A stretch of DNA of 64,000 bases from Gymnopus androsaceus JB14 (Eukaryota > Basidiomycota > Agaricomycetes > Agaricales > Omphalotaceae): assembly GCA_009733575.1 (NCBI GenBank), contig ML769499.1, forward strand, positions 124,001-188,000, read 5' to 3'. Numbering within the stretch: position 1 is the first letter of the stretch; each line of letters starts with the position of its first letter. Under the pieces are notes generated by a model. It saw nothing but the letters and a program-made list of their open reading frames with translations. It did no database searches and was not told the origin of the DNA. Both the position numbers and the translations under genes were made by a program. This document shows positions 34,381-44,010 of this stretch, piece by piece.

Positions 34381-35422
34381 CCCGTCTCTGGATATATGCG
34401 CTCTGACCGGGTATTCCAGGTATTTGGAACGTTCCGGGAAGTCTTGTGTAAGTTGTATTGATCTTTCAAATAAAACATGGACTGACAAGTTATTTAGACA
34501 TATAATCCGGTGAATTAAAATTCCCGAAACTCGTTCATTTAGTTATATGCGTATCATGACTGCGAGTAAGGCGGGTGGTGATATCAGTGTGATGTTATAA
34601 TAAGGATGCTAGTCGCGTTTGCACCTAAGTGTTTTGTACCCGGCCCCCACACCTCGCATCAAATTGTGAGCTATGATACGGACGGACTGCGGAAAAACAC
34701 ATGCCCAATTCTCCTGCTATGAGCGCAACTAAGTGCCAACTGCTTGAGTGTTGGTCCGACTCGACATTTATTTTATTCACCGAACTCCCTAGCATTTCCT
34801 AATGATTAAATATACTCAGCCACAAGCTACCATACAACCCTAGCTTTCAGCGTCCTGGTTACCCCGTTTAGAGAAAATCCTAAAAATGGTCGCTTTCCGG
34901 ATTTTCTGGGCTTTTTTGATGGCTCTCGTTGCTGCACTTCTGTATAGTCATAACATAGCTAAAATATATCTATGTCCCTCCAGGAGTCCTTATGAACATT
35001 TGCCCTTCCAGGGGTTTGAACTGAATTTGAATCTGCTATAATTTCACGTGAACTGGTTTGCTTGCCAGCTTTTCGGCTTTTTCGCTTGCAACCTGAAACA
35101 AGTTGCGAAAAGTCCGGAAGAAAAGCTCCGCGCAGAGCTCCAAAATGTTTCCCCACTCAGTGTTCGATTATACATCCGCCGTGCTCTTTATTATCCTCAA
35201 AACTTGAAGCCCTGCGTATCTCCAACATCATCCACAGAATGGGTGAGCTGCGAAGGAACAAAGTATAGTCTTCCTTTGAAAATACGCGGAGCTTCACTGA
35301 CATCTACATAGTAAGTACTTAGTACGTATTCTATTTTAGACGGTTGGCGCTGCCCTGTTAGCTGTTGATAAATTCCTTTACTGCATAACGCGAGAATGTC
35401 TGCGAATCAATACTAGTAGTAC
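34381..35422. other. Intergenic region between the divergent cysteine-rich genes
   Basis: No gene was recognised. It should contain upstream control sequence of the minus-strand gene. Short frames at 35048-35311 look incidental. Confidence 0.35.
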
Positions 35423-35423
35423 A

Positions 35424-35610
35424 GTGGCGGCACTGCAACAGACGGGATTTCTATCACACTACATAATAGTACGGCGGCGGTACTGCAATATGGAGTGAAA
35501 AGTGCAACAGACGGGATTTCTATCACACCACATAATAGTACGGCGGCGGCACTGCAATACAAAGAGCAAGGTACAACAGACGGGATTTCTATCACACTAA
35601 CAGTACAGCA
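35424..35610. repeat. 69-bp tandem repeat, about 2.7 copies
   Basis: The unit contains caacagacgggatttctatc at 35436, 35505 and 35574, exactly 69 bp apart, together with gtacggcggcggyactgcaa. Copies differ by a few bases. It lies between the two divergent cysteine-rich protein genes, about 0.25-0.45 kb upstream of the plus-strand gene, where it could act as repeated upstream elements or be neutral. Confidence 0.85.
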
Positions 35611-35776
35611 TAGTACCTCCGCTTACATCACTGAACGGCAATACTCCTTATGTTCTAGAACAATCCGTTTACCTTACTATTGTCTCGGTGAACTAAAATC
35701 CCGAGGTTAGTTCCTACTAGATCCTGCCAACTTCCGAGAATGCGAGTTTTAACGCCCTACTAGTAACAATGACACC

Positions 35777-35783
35777 TATAAAC
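35777..35783 (+). promoter_or_regulatory. TATA box of the plus-strand cysteine-rich gene
   Basis: TATAAAC in cacctataaacgcc, 85 bp upstream of the ATG at 35862, mirroring the placement of the TATA box in the paralogous gene. Confidence 0.5.
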
Positions 35784-35861
35784 GCCAAAGCTCAGGTGCA
35801 GAAGCGCTAGAGTTTTTCCAACCCACACTCCAATACAATTTCCAACTGTTTAATCGCCGAA

Positions 35862-36454
35862 ATGTTCTCCAAACTCGCCATTCCCGCCACAGTGCTCGTC
35901 GCTTTGCTGCACACTTTCACCGGAGCCAGTGTTGGTGCTGTTCCCCAGGGAGGTCCTATTATCGGAGTTCCCTGTAGGTTTCAAATAACTTGCTCCTGTC
36001 AGGCTTTACTGAGTTTAACTTACATCGTTTTACAGGCGCAGGGGAAGGAGCTGCTGTATGTAACCTTTCACTTTGGCCTTGGTCCTCAAAATTTAATTTC
36101 CGAAATTCACAACCTGGTTTATGCAAAATAGTGTTAGTATTTTCTATAACTCCCTGGTGTATTACTTCGAGTTAGATTGACCTTTGTTGCGTTTTAGGCC
36201 CTACCAACGAAATATGTTGCTTCAATACAGGAACTTGGGCGTACGTATGAGCGGTGTAATTAGTGAAAATATTTTACTGATCTGTATCTTTGCGGTCCGT
36301 TAGGTGCCAGAGTGAGTTCTCCGACATCGTTTGCAAGATTAACATGTGGGTACATCCTTGAAGCTGCAGTCCTTACTTCCAAGTTGCTTTGGCAACTACT
36401 GATAATTCTTGATGACCTCTCTGTAGCTGTCATGGAATGGGTCCCTGTGATTAA
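35862..36454 (+). CDS. Small secreted cysteine-rich protein, 82 aa, five exons
   Basis: Exons 35862-35973, 36036-36059, 36198-36240, 36304-36345 and 36427-36454 give 249 nt in one frame with GT-AG introns. The precursor starts MFSKLAIPATVLVALLHTF (signal peptide), and the mature part has eight cysteines spaced C-x7-C-x5-CC-x7-C-x8-C-x3-C-x5-C, with ICCFNTGTWACQSEF at its centre. The first six cysteines resemble a knottin-like C..C..CC..C..C order; it is not the hydrophobin pattern, which needs two CC pairs. Reading through the last donor would give a shorter ending (stop at 36359-36361), but the spliced ending restores two cysteines and the exact length of its paralogue at 33696-34272. Confidence 0.75.
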
Positions 36455-36588
36455 ACATCCCAGAGCAACAGAGTTTGGACCGTGAAGAGCCTGAGTCAAG
36501 GATCAGCATATCAAGACTCTCCTGAGGTGCATATGGAGGTAAAAAGTCTGATAGTTTTGCGAAGGAGCCAGTATAGAGCATGGATGTA

Positions 36589-36937
36589 CTGTACTGTTTT
36601 GACCAAGTGTGCAGTCACACATCACATTGGCCCAAAATGATCAGTTCACACCAGGGTGTCACCAGTCATTTGGGGTTATGAACACCGTGACAACCGGAAC
36701 CAAAAAAAAAAATCCTCCAAAACCAAGAAAAAATACTTTGAAAAGCTGAAAATTTTCTCAATCTACCTTTAAACAAGCTAGGATGATTTGAAATGAGGCA
36801 AAAAGGTGATTATAATGTAATATAAATACAGATAATTGACCCTTCTGAACAATTCACTGTGATGTGTGAACACTTAGAATTCTGAACAGGGCAGGTCACC
36901 TGTCACACCCTGTGAACACTTGGTTGAAACAGTACAG
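36589..36937. mobile_element. MITE with TA duplication, termini CTGTACTGTTT
   Basis: The ends CTGTACTGTTTTGACCAAGT and the inverted ...ACTTGGTTGAAACAGTACAG match with two transitions, and TA flanks both (36587-36588, 36938-36939). Interior words are gtgtcac, tgttcaca and gtcacac. It is 349 bp and non-coding. Two shorter elements with CTGTAC ends are at 40985 and 41608. Confidence 0.85.
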
Positions 36938-36939
36938 TA

Positions 36940-37539
36940 GTTTGCATGTAGCAAGTTGTGATTGATCTTTGATATTTTGCTTTTGATTCCTACTGTATTA
37001 CTAGCTTAGGTAGCTAAAATGTTCAGGTCTGTTTTGAGTGTACTTGTGTACTCATACATACCCAAGACTCAATAGAACGCTAAGCAAAAAATTGACAGAA
37101 CAACTCAGAAAATGTCAAACACCTGATGCCCCAGAGTTCCGATTTTCGAAAATGGGGTTTGCCACTTTCCCCTCTGAAGAATGATTTGTGTAATTTGATG
37201 TCCCCATTATCTCACAAAGATGCTCCAAATATGCGAACCAAAATAGCCAAAAACAGCCAAACTTGCCCATTTGCAGCTCAAGTTTCTGCATCAGATCTGA
37301 TCCTTTCCTATGAAAAAGCTGCTACCCCTGTTTTCAATGTTGCTCTTTTCAATGGTGAAAAATATTGGATAGCTCCATAAAAATTTAAATGTGAGCTACA
37401 GGTAAGAGAATGATTGAGAGTTAATAATAATGGTGAGACTTGCAACATATGAAGATACATGATATCCAATCTTAACACTGCTAAAATTAGAGATTCAGTA
37501 GCTCTTTTTGAGGCAGAAACATACATGCATTGAACATTT
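36940..37539. other. No recognised gene
   Basis: A plus-strand frame (37126-37380) has no known motif. The remainder is AT-rich. Confidence 0.3.
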
Positions 37540-38360
37540 CATCAGCAAAACCTGTATGTTGCTGGACCAGTCAGAGCATTGAATTAATGCTCTGGAGTGC
37601 TCTGACTGCTCTGGCCGCTCTGAAGCTGTAGGCACTGATGGAATTGATTGCCAGCTGTCATAGAATGTTGGGCAAGTAATGTAAAAGGAAGGCATTGCAA
37701 CATGTTACAACACCTTCCTTTTATATCACATAACTGACAATTGGCAATATATATGTGGGAAACTGCCAGGATGTTGTATAAAAGGCACTGCTGTTCAACT
37801 CCAAGTTGAACATTGAACTTGTACTTTTTTTCTTACTTCCTTCCAGTGTTGCAACTTGGTCCAAGTTTATTTCCTCTCTTGGTAAGTTCTTATCTAATTT
37901 CAGCATCAATTGACTAATATTTAATAATGTCCAAAGGTTGTGGAGGCAGAAGCAGACTTAGAGAGTGAGAGACGGGGGAAGCAGAAATTGGGAATCATTG
38001 ACTAGCCACCTAGTAGTAGTAGTATGTAGTACTTATGCTGACTGTGCACGCATACAATAAATGATGCATATGAACTCGCTATTATTATTGCCTGGTTACC
38101 ATGTGAGATTTCTCAATCAAAATTTAAATGGGGCTCAAAAGTTTGTTGTGTTGAATGATGGGTGGTCTCCAGAGAGCTCCAGAGCACTCTGGAGCACTCT
38201 GGAGAACATACATGTTTTGCTGATATGCTCTTCTTTTGCCTGACTCAGAACACTCTAGAGCACTCTGGAGCTATTATCCTTGCTCTGGCTGCTCCAGAAG
38301 CCCTGGGAGCTCTGGAGAGCTCTGGAGCACTCTGGAGTACATACAGGTTTTGCTGATGTT
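37540..38360. mobile_element. CATCAG-family element (821 bp)
   Basis: It begins CATCAGCAAAACCTGTATGT and ends with the same 20 bases inverted; the 2-bp duplication is tt/tt (37538-37539, 38361-38362). The word arrays use ctctggagtgctctgac on the left and agagcactctggagcactc on the right. A further internal copy of the right terminus (gttttgctgat at 38214-38224) followed by another array suggests an internal duplication. The centre is AT-rich and non-coding. Confidence 0.85.
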
Positions 38361-39379
38361 GATAGGAGTCAGACACAATTGCTTGGACTCCATGATAGCT
38401 TCTGAGCACCACATATTCAGACACACAGTTTCACTCCAAATTACAACGCCTAACTTCTGAATGCAGTGGAGAAGTGTGTTAAATGGGGGCATCAGAATCT
38501 GCTTATACTTGCACATTTCATGCATTGCTACAGTAAGTAGAATCAAGGGTTTGGTGTGGGCTGCAGCCCCCACAGTGCCCACACATCAACAAGGCAATCA
38601 AGGGATTCAGCACTGATGGGGATAATTTTGAGAAGAATCTTTTCTGTCATTGTCTGAGACAGTAGTGCTTATGTGACCAGACAGTAGGGGAATAACAATG
38701 AGAAAGGTAGTCATTGAACCACATGCCAGTCCAATGCTTCCACCATCACCAACTATCCCCCTGTCAAGTGGATGGTCAGTAAAAATATTGATGCTGCATG
38801 GTGGTGGAGAACAAGGGGATGAGAGTGGGATTATAGTTCCAGAGGTGCATATGCAGAGCTGGGTAAATCTCAGAATTGAAGGGATCAGACTTGATGAGGT
38901 ACTGGTTTAAGGGAGAAGTTGGGAGTCAATGTTCACCTGGGGACAAGACAATGCATCATCCTATATATGAGACAAGTATTCATGCAAATGGTAACTGACT
39001 CAACAATCTTGTTCTGGAAAATTGCAATCCCTTTCCCTCACCTTGTCCCTGGTCATACTTATTGTAATTGCAAAATCATGAATGTCCAGATTCAATTCAT
39101 TGACTAGGAAAAAGCATGCAGACACTCAGAGACAGGGCTTTGAGACGAACCATTGTACAAAAGAAACTTGCTATGTGGTCACAATCAGGTGAGTGTAATG
39201 GTTCCATCCATTACACTTATATAGTGCCTGCAACTATGTCAAGTAACCTTGACATTGTGGTCTTTTGGCCCAGTTGGGGACTGGATTGATTGCAGGCAGC
39301 CTGGTTCAGTACAGAATGTCAAGGTTGACCAGTCCAGAGTTTGATCCTGCCCTTCTGAACTCTTGGCTGAGAATTTGTA
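38361..39379. other. No recognised gene
   Basis: Only short frames occur (for example 38698-38910, plus), without motifs. Confidence 0.3.
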
Positions 39380-39604
39380 AGATATGCTAAGGACACAAGG
39401 GGCTATATTACGTGATCTTTATTTGAAGTATTTTTGCTAAGGCTTTCTCAAAAACTCACAAACCCCTTTGATATTTATATCATCGGAAAGCCCTCAAAAT
39501 TCTGCATAACCTTACTGTGGCCTTTTTGAAAAAAATTGGTTTCTGGCTCAATATCAGCTTGAGCCTGTCACATGATATGGGCCGCTTGCGTCCTTAGCAT
39601 ATCT
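39380..39604. mobile_element. MITE with TA duplication, termini AGATATGCTAAGGAC
   Basis: AGATATGCTAAGGACACAAG at the left is mirrored by ...CTTGCGTCCTTAGCATATCT at the right, with TA on both sides (39378-39379, 39605-39606). It is 225 bp and non-coding, and shares the AGATA start with the MITE at 23282. Confidence 0.8.
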
Positions 39605-39745
39605 TACTGGCCTGGAAAACTGTCACATATTTCCCTATTGCATTATATCTTATCTATGACATATTTTATTATCTTAACATAGTGTATTATCTTGACACTT
39701 CTATTATCTAGTATAGTCTTAGTAGATGTACATATGCTTCTAAGC

Positions 39746-39890
39746 TACTCCATCAAACCCTTGCAGGGATGTCATCTCCACCTTGCATGGTCACCCAGCC
39801 CTTGTAGAGGTGTTATCTCCATCCTAACAAGGTTGCTCCACCGTTGTAGAGATGTTATCTCCATCCCAACAGGATTGATCTACCCTTGTT
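39746..39890. repeat. Minisatellite of about 43 bp, three copies
   Basis: Repeated elements cccttgtagaggtgttatct / ccatcctaacaaggttg recur three times with substitutions, followed by a partial unit ending in cccttgtt. That last octamer became the target duplication of the hAT-type element at 39891. Confidence 0.7.
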
Positions 39891-40007
39891 CAGTGTTCTA
39901 CCAAAGGCCTAAGCCTCGAGTACATAGGCCTTATGTTAAAGCCTTATGTTGGGGCTTCAGGATTTTCCTCAGATCCCTTAAGGCCTTAACAAAGGCTTAA
40001 GTGGCTA

Positions 40008-40148
40008 CAGTAGAATACCTCATATGGAATGTGATTTTGACAGTACAAATGCCAAATTCCCCTCAAATCTGTATGTCATATAGAATATCCACCATATGGA
40101 ATACACTTTTGGGCTCCCCAACCATATTCCATTTGAGATATTCAACTG
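40008..40148. mobile_element. Pogo-derived MITE (141 bp)
   Basis: The ends CAGTAGAATACCTCATATGG and the inverted ...CCATTTGAGATATTCAACTG match those of the pogo-like element at 3303-6693, and TA flanks both (40006-40007, 40149-40150). Internal words are catatggaat. It is probably mobilised in trans by a pogo-like transposase. Confidence 0.8.
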
Positions 40149-40166
40149 TATGTCCCAAGCCAAAAG

Positions 40167-40747
40167 TAGGGCTTACCACCGTGACCGTGTACCCACGGTT
40201 CACGGTCACCGTGACACGGAACGGTACCCGTCCCGTGAGACCTCTTTTGGGTACCGTTATTTACCGTCCGTAAACAGTCAACACGGCCGTGACACGGTAC
40301 CCAAAACGCTGTGGTCAAGAATCACTTTTTCTGAATTTATTATGACCTCAAACAGTTGAAGAATGACCGAAGAATAAATTCTATGCACTCACTTTCATTT
40401 GTAGGGAGAAACAAGCAAGAAACAAGACCTTTAATGTGTGCCGAGCCTTGCCGAGCCGTAGTTGATCCCACGGCCAGGTCAAGTCTTGCGTAATTTTGAG
40501 CTATAATTGGGGTGAATTAAGTTGAATCAGTGCATATACTTATATACAGATCCAAAATGACCTGTAAAATGTTTTTTATCTACATCTAGTGCATTCGAGT
40601 CTAAGCGCTGGGTTAGCGCCCAACTGACCGTTACGGACGGCCACGGACGGTCATTTTACGGTACCGTCCCGTGTCAAGCAAAATGACCATCAAAAACGGC
40701 CGTGTTTTTCACGGCCGTGACCGTGAACGGAACGGTGGTAAGCCCTA
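40167..40747. mobile_element. hAT-type MITE, termini TAGGGCTTACCACCG
   Basis: It begins TAGGGCTTACCACCG and ends ...CGGTGGTAAGCCCTA, with the perfect 8-bp duplication gccaaaag (40159-40166, 40748-40755). Dense words acggtacc, cacggccgtg and gaccgtgaacgg fill both ends (40180-40310, 40625-40735). The element is 581 bp and non-coding. A decayed relative with TAGGGCTCTTCACCG and similar words starts at 58156. Confidence 0.9.
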
Positions 40748-40984
40748 GCCAAAAGTGGAATATATAAGAATATTCAATAAAGTCTCATTTTTCTACCTCT
40801 CACTTGATATTTCCATGATAGATTAATAATCCAGAAGGATGCTTAGTTGATGAAGTACAGAGCTTATGGAGACACTGGTGCTGCACTGGTGGCTGTTGAA
40901 GGTGCTAGACCTGACAATGGTGCTAACAAGATTGGCATTGTGGCAATGATGAAGAATAAATTATAATGTAGAAGTATTTTTATA

Positions 40985-41134
40985 CTGTACCATTTTGATC
41001 GAGAGTTCAGTCATCCATCATCCTCAAAAAAATCGGAGTGTGGTTTCAATTTTTTCTCAATTGTCTGGATTTATTTTGTATTTATTTTGGTCAAAAAATT
41101 CAGAATCGATGAACTCTCGATCGAAATGGTACAG
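40985..41134. mobile_element. MITE with TA duplication, termini CTGTACCATTT
   Basis: CTGTACCATTTTGATCGAGA and its inverted copy (one transition) flank a T-rich centre; TA is on both sides (40983-40984, 41135-41136). It is 150 bp. Confidence 0.88.
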
Positions 41135-41607
41135 TAATACAAAATTTCATTATTTTCCTGTGGCACTGGCCTGATATGGGCAATTTAAAACTAATAATAA
41201 TAAATCAACCTAAGGCTTAATTAAGGCCTTAATCAAGGCCTTAATGGGCTTAAGCCCTAAAGATTTTGAGATTGTTATTTAAGGGCTTATGGTAGAACAC
41301 TGCCCTTGTTTCAGACCCACATGGATAGGTATCATAGGTCTTATGTATTAGTGACTGGGGACTCAGCCCCTTTGTATATAAGTAGACTGGTCTGAGCTTA
41401 GAGATCTCAGACTCAATAACATCTTCATACAAACACTTCTCTTTCTACACACTCAACTTCAATCATTGTTGCCAACCACAAACAGTCAGGGATTTGTGAT
41501 AGAAACCAGAAATGATTCAGGGCTTGCTATGTAAGACCCTTGACACAGTTTTGGGGATTACCATTCTGAAATACTGGCTGTTATGGATAACCTTGCAGCT
41601 ACATATA

Positions 41608-41756
41608 CTGTACTCTTCCGACCAACTGTTCACAGATTTCGGAAAAATACAAAATAAAAAATACCAAAAAAATCCGAAAATTCGAGAAAAAATTAAATCC
41701 GAGGTCCAATTATTTGGACGTGACGCGTGACTGAACAGTTGGTTGGAAGAGTACAG
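41608..41756. mobile_element. MITE with TA duplication, termini CTGTACTCTTCC, inside the TPR gene
   Basis: CTGTACTCTTCCGACCAACT and its inverted copy differ by one transition; TA is duplicated (41606-41607, 41757-41758). Its 149-bp centre is A-rich. Excision with one TA restores the TPR reading frame. Confidence 0.9.
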
Positions 41757-41815
41757 TAGACTATGGGGATGTCATGGGGCAGCTGAGGAGTTGGAAGAAG
41801 AGATTCTTCTGCTGT

Positions 41816-42028
41816 TGTTAACGGATGGTGCCCAAGCGCCCATGCCGACGTAGTTCGATCGAGAATTTACTTACTAACCTGGGTCGGAGCAATGACCCCT
41901 TTATCACTCGTTGCTCCGAACCAGGTACGATACCCTTAGAACTTCCCTCCTTGTATAACTAATTTATCACTCGTTGCTCCGAACCAGTTGACCCAAATAA
42001 ACCTTGTTGAATAACACTACCGATAACA
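41816..42028 (+). repeat. 5' LTR of the Copia element
   Basis: It is 213 bp and starts TGTTAACGGATGG and ends CTACCGATAACA. An internal direct repeat, atcactcgttgctccgaacc, occurs twice. It should hold promoter and polyadenylation signals; TATA-like ttgtataact lies near 41954. Confidence 0.95.
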
Positions 42029-42041
42029 GGTTATGGGCCCC
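42029..42041 (+). other. Copia primer-binding site for initiator tRNA-Met (anticodon arm)
   Basis: GGTTATGGGCCCC directly abuts the LTR and is complementary to GGGCCCATAACC, the anticodon stem-loop sequence of eukaryotic initiator tRNA-Met. Drosophila copia and Ty5 are known to be primed by such a half-tRNA; here this is inferred from the match alone. Confidence 0.65.
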
Positions 42042-42158
42042 GTGCTCTAAAATTCTACGCACACACACACATATCGTACACCGCACCGAACTCGTCAAAC
42101 ATTCCAAACCTAGTAAACATTCCAAGAATACAACTCGTCTAAACTCCCCTCATCAACT

Positions 42159-43853
42159 ATGACCGAAATCACAGACGATTCCGAGAAAGGCAATTGGAAG
42201 AAACTCTCGCTTACCCCTATAAAGGAAACCGAGGATGGTTCTAACAACTACAACGAATTCCGCAGGAAATCCGAGCTTGAACTCGATGCCGCAGACTACT
42301 GGAAATATATAGATGGCCCGGATTACAAGCCACCAGTGATTCCCGTCCTCGAGACAAGCACGGAAGTTGACGTTCTTGTGGAAGGTACTTGGGTGAAAGG
42401 GAAAACCCGTGGTAACAAAGCGGCAGTCGCATTAGCCAAAGCAGCAGCCAAGACGTGGCTCGACGGTGACAAGAAAGCTCTCGCCGTCATAGTCAAAGCC
42501 GTCCCGACTCAGAAACTCTACGTTGTGGATAACTGCAAATCGGCTCATTCAGCATGGTTCGCCTTGAAGAACGAATACGAACCGACAAACTCTCTAGCCG
42601 CCATATCCCTTAAACAGCAGATCATCGGTAATTCCTGCAGAGACGCTGACGATCCTGCATCATGGTTAACCACCATGATCCAACTCTATAGTCGACTCCG
42701 AGATGCGGATCCTCTCCTAATGCCTGACCGTGAATTTGCGAAGCATTTAGCGACGCTAATGACTAGTGACGAAGATTGGCGTTACTGTCGAGACCACCTT
42801 CGCGAGAAGATGAAAGAAGCGGAAGCAGCAGGTACTCCCTACAGTTCAAGGCAGGTCGTACAACGCCTTCGTGAAGAGGAGATCCACAAAGGGATATCTG
42901 CATCGACCATATCGGTCAACGCGATCCTCGCTGGAAAGAGAGGAAAACATACCGACAACGCTTTACCTGGTGCCTATTCGGCTAACTCCCCTCCCTCGAC
43001 AAGTCGACAACAACATCAAGCCCGAAGGACGGATCGCAAACCGAAACCGTACCCGGGGGCGAACGAGAAGAAAAAGATCTGTGGTAACGAATTTTGCGGT
43101 TACCCAGTGGGACACACAATCGACGAGTGTTTTGCCTACAATGGTGGAAGTGCGGGAAAGTATCCTGACTGGTACAAGGGGTCGAGGAGAATCCACCTCT
43201 CCCCAGATACGAGGGCAGCAGACCGGAGGAAGGAGATGTTGAAGAAAGTTGGTGCAAGTGCAAGAATGGCTGAACCAGACGATGAAACTGGCGACCCCAG
43301 TCGAGACGCCGCATTGGCCAACTACGGCCAAGTATCTGATGAAGAGTCGAACAGCCTCTTGAACAGAATCGACGGTGCATTTGCATTCTTAACCGATGGT
43401 TTTATGGAAGAAGTCGAGTCTGTAGATTCGTCAGAAAAGATCACAGTGAATGCTAGCGCTCTAAATCTAAACGAACCGCAGGAGAATACAATCAACCACG
43501 ATACTGGAGCGACACGCCATATATTCCGAGACCAAAGGTTCTTCCATGACTACATCCTACTCGACGAACCATTAAAGGTGCACGGATTCGGTTCCAAACT
43601 CTCGGCGGTTGCTGTAGGAAAGGGAACGATCATTCTACAGTCGAAGATTGGAAACTCGTACCGCAATTTCTCTCTCTCCAACGTTTTACACATTCCTTCT
43701 GCGCGTTGCAACTTGATATCGGTTAGCAGCACAGACTCGACCAGAAGGGTGTTAGTACAAGGACAGGAAACGGCAAGATCACGTACCTCAACAAGCATAA
43801 CACGTGTTTCGCGATTGGGTCCATTGTACGAGATCTGTACAAGATGGACGTAA
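42159..43853 (+). CDS. Copia Gag-protease, 564-residue frame
   Basis: The first ATG after the leader was chosen. Gag spans roughly residues 1-330, with AVAKAAAKTWLDGDKKAL and SAHSAWFALKNEYEP typical of Copia Gag, and a zinc knuckle C-x4-C-x5-H-x4-C (ICGNEFCGYPVGHTIDEC, about 307-324). The aspartic protease follows, with active-site DTGA near residue 448 and NVLHIPSARCNLISVSS near 515. After about residue 525 the frame departs from the expected path through a one-base indel near 43735; the tail to 43853 is out-of-frame translation. Gag forms the particle and the protease cleaves the polyprotein. Confidence 0.9.
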   Translation: MTEITDDSEKGNWKKLSLTPIKETEDGSNNYNEFRRKSELELDAADYWKYIDGPDYKPPVIPVLETSTEVDVLVEGTWVKGKTRGNKAAVALAKAAAKTWLDGDKKALAVIVKAVPTQKLYVVDNCKSAHSAWFALKNEYEPTNSLAAISLKQQIIGNSCRDADDPASWLTTMIQLYSRLRDADPLLMPDREFAKHLATLMTSDEDWRYCRDHLREKMKEAEAAGTPYSSRQVVQRLREEEIHKGISASTISVNAILAGKRGKHTDNALPGAYSANSPPSTSRQQHQARRTDRKPKPYPGANEKKKICGNEFCGYPVGHTIDECFAYNGGSAGKYPDWYKGSRRIHLSPDTRAADRRKEMLKKVGASARMAEPDDETGDPSRDAALANYGQVSDEESNSLLNRIDGAFAFLTDGFMEEVESVDSSEKITVNASALNLNEPQENTINHDTGATRHIFRDQRFFHDYILLDEPLKVHGFGSKLSAVAVGKGTIILQSKIGNSYRNFSLSNVLHIPSARCNLISVSSTDSTRRVLVQGQETARSRTSTSITRVSRLGPLYEICTRWT

Positions 43854-44010
43854 CGCCGGTCATATCCCCGAACTCTGATCCGAGGAACACCTCGTCAACT
43901 CCGCAATCAGAGGCCTCGGTTATCGCGTCCATGGTTCCGGACATTACGAGATTATTCAATCCCGGTACGGAATCCGCGAAACATAAACGGTTGGGTTTTA
44001 CCACCGTCTG

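Larger units (their letters stand above)
39891..41302. mobile_element. hAT-type element, termini CAGTGTTCTACCA, host of three more elements
   Basis: It begins CAGTGTTCTACCA and ends ...TGGTAGAACACTG, flanked by the perfect 8-bp duplication cccttgtt (39883-39890, 41303-41310). The subterminal words are aaggcctaagcc, aaggccttaa and gcttaag at both ends (39900-40000, 41205-41290). Three other miniature elements lie inside (40008-40148, 40167-40747, 40985-41134). It is related by its start and its word type to the element at 3335-5865. It does not encode a transposase. Confidence 0.9.

Noticed and set aside
35862..36454. The cysteine-rich genes as hydrophobins
   Set aside because: Hydrophobins have two adjacent CC pairs in a C-CC-C-C-CC-C order; these have a single CC pair.
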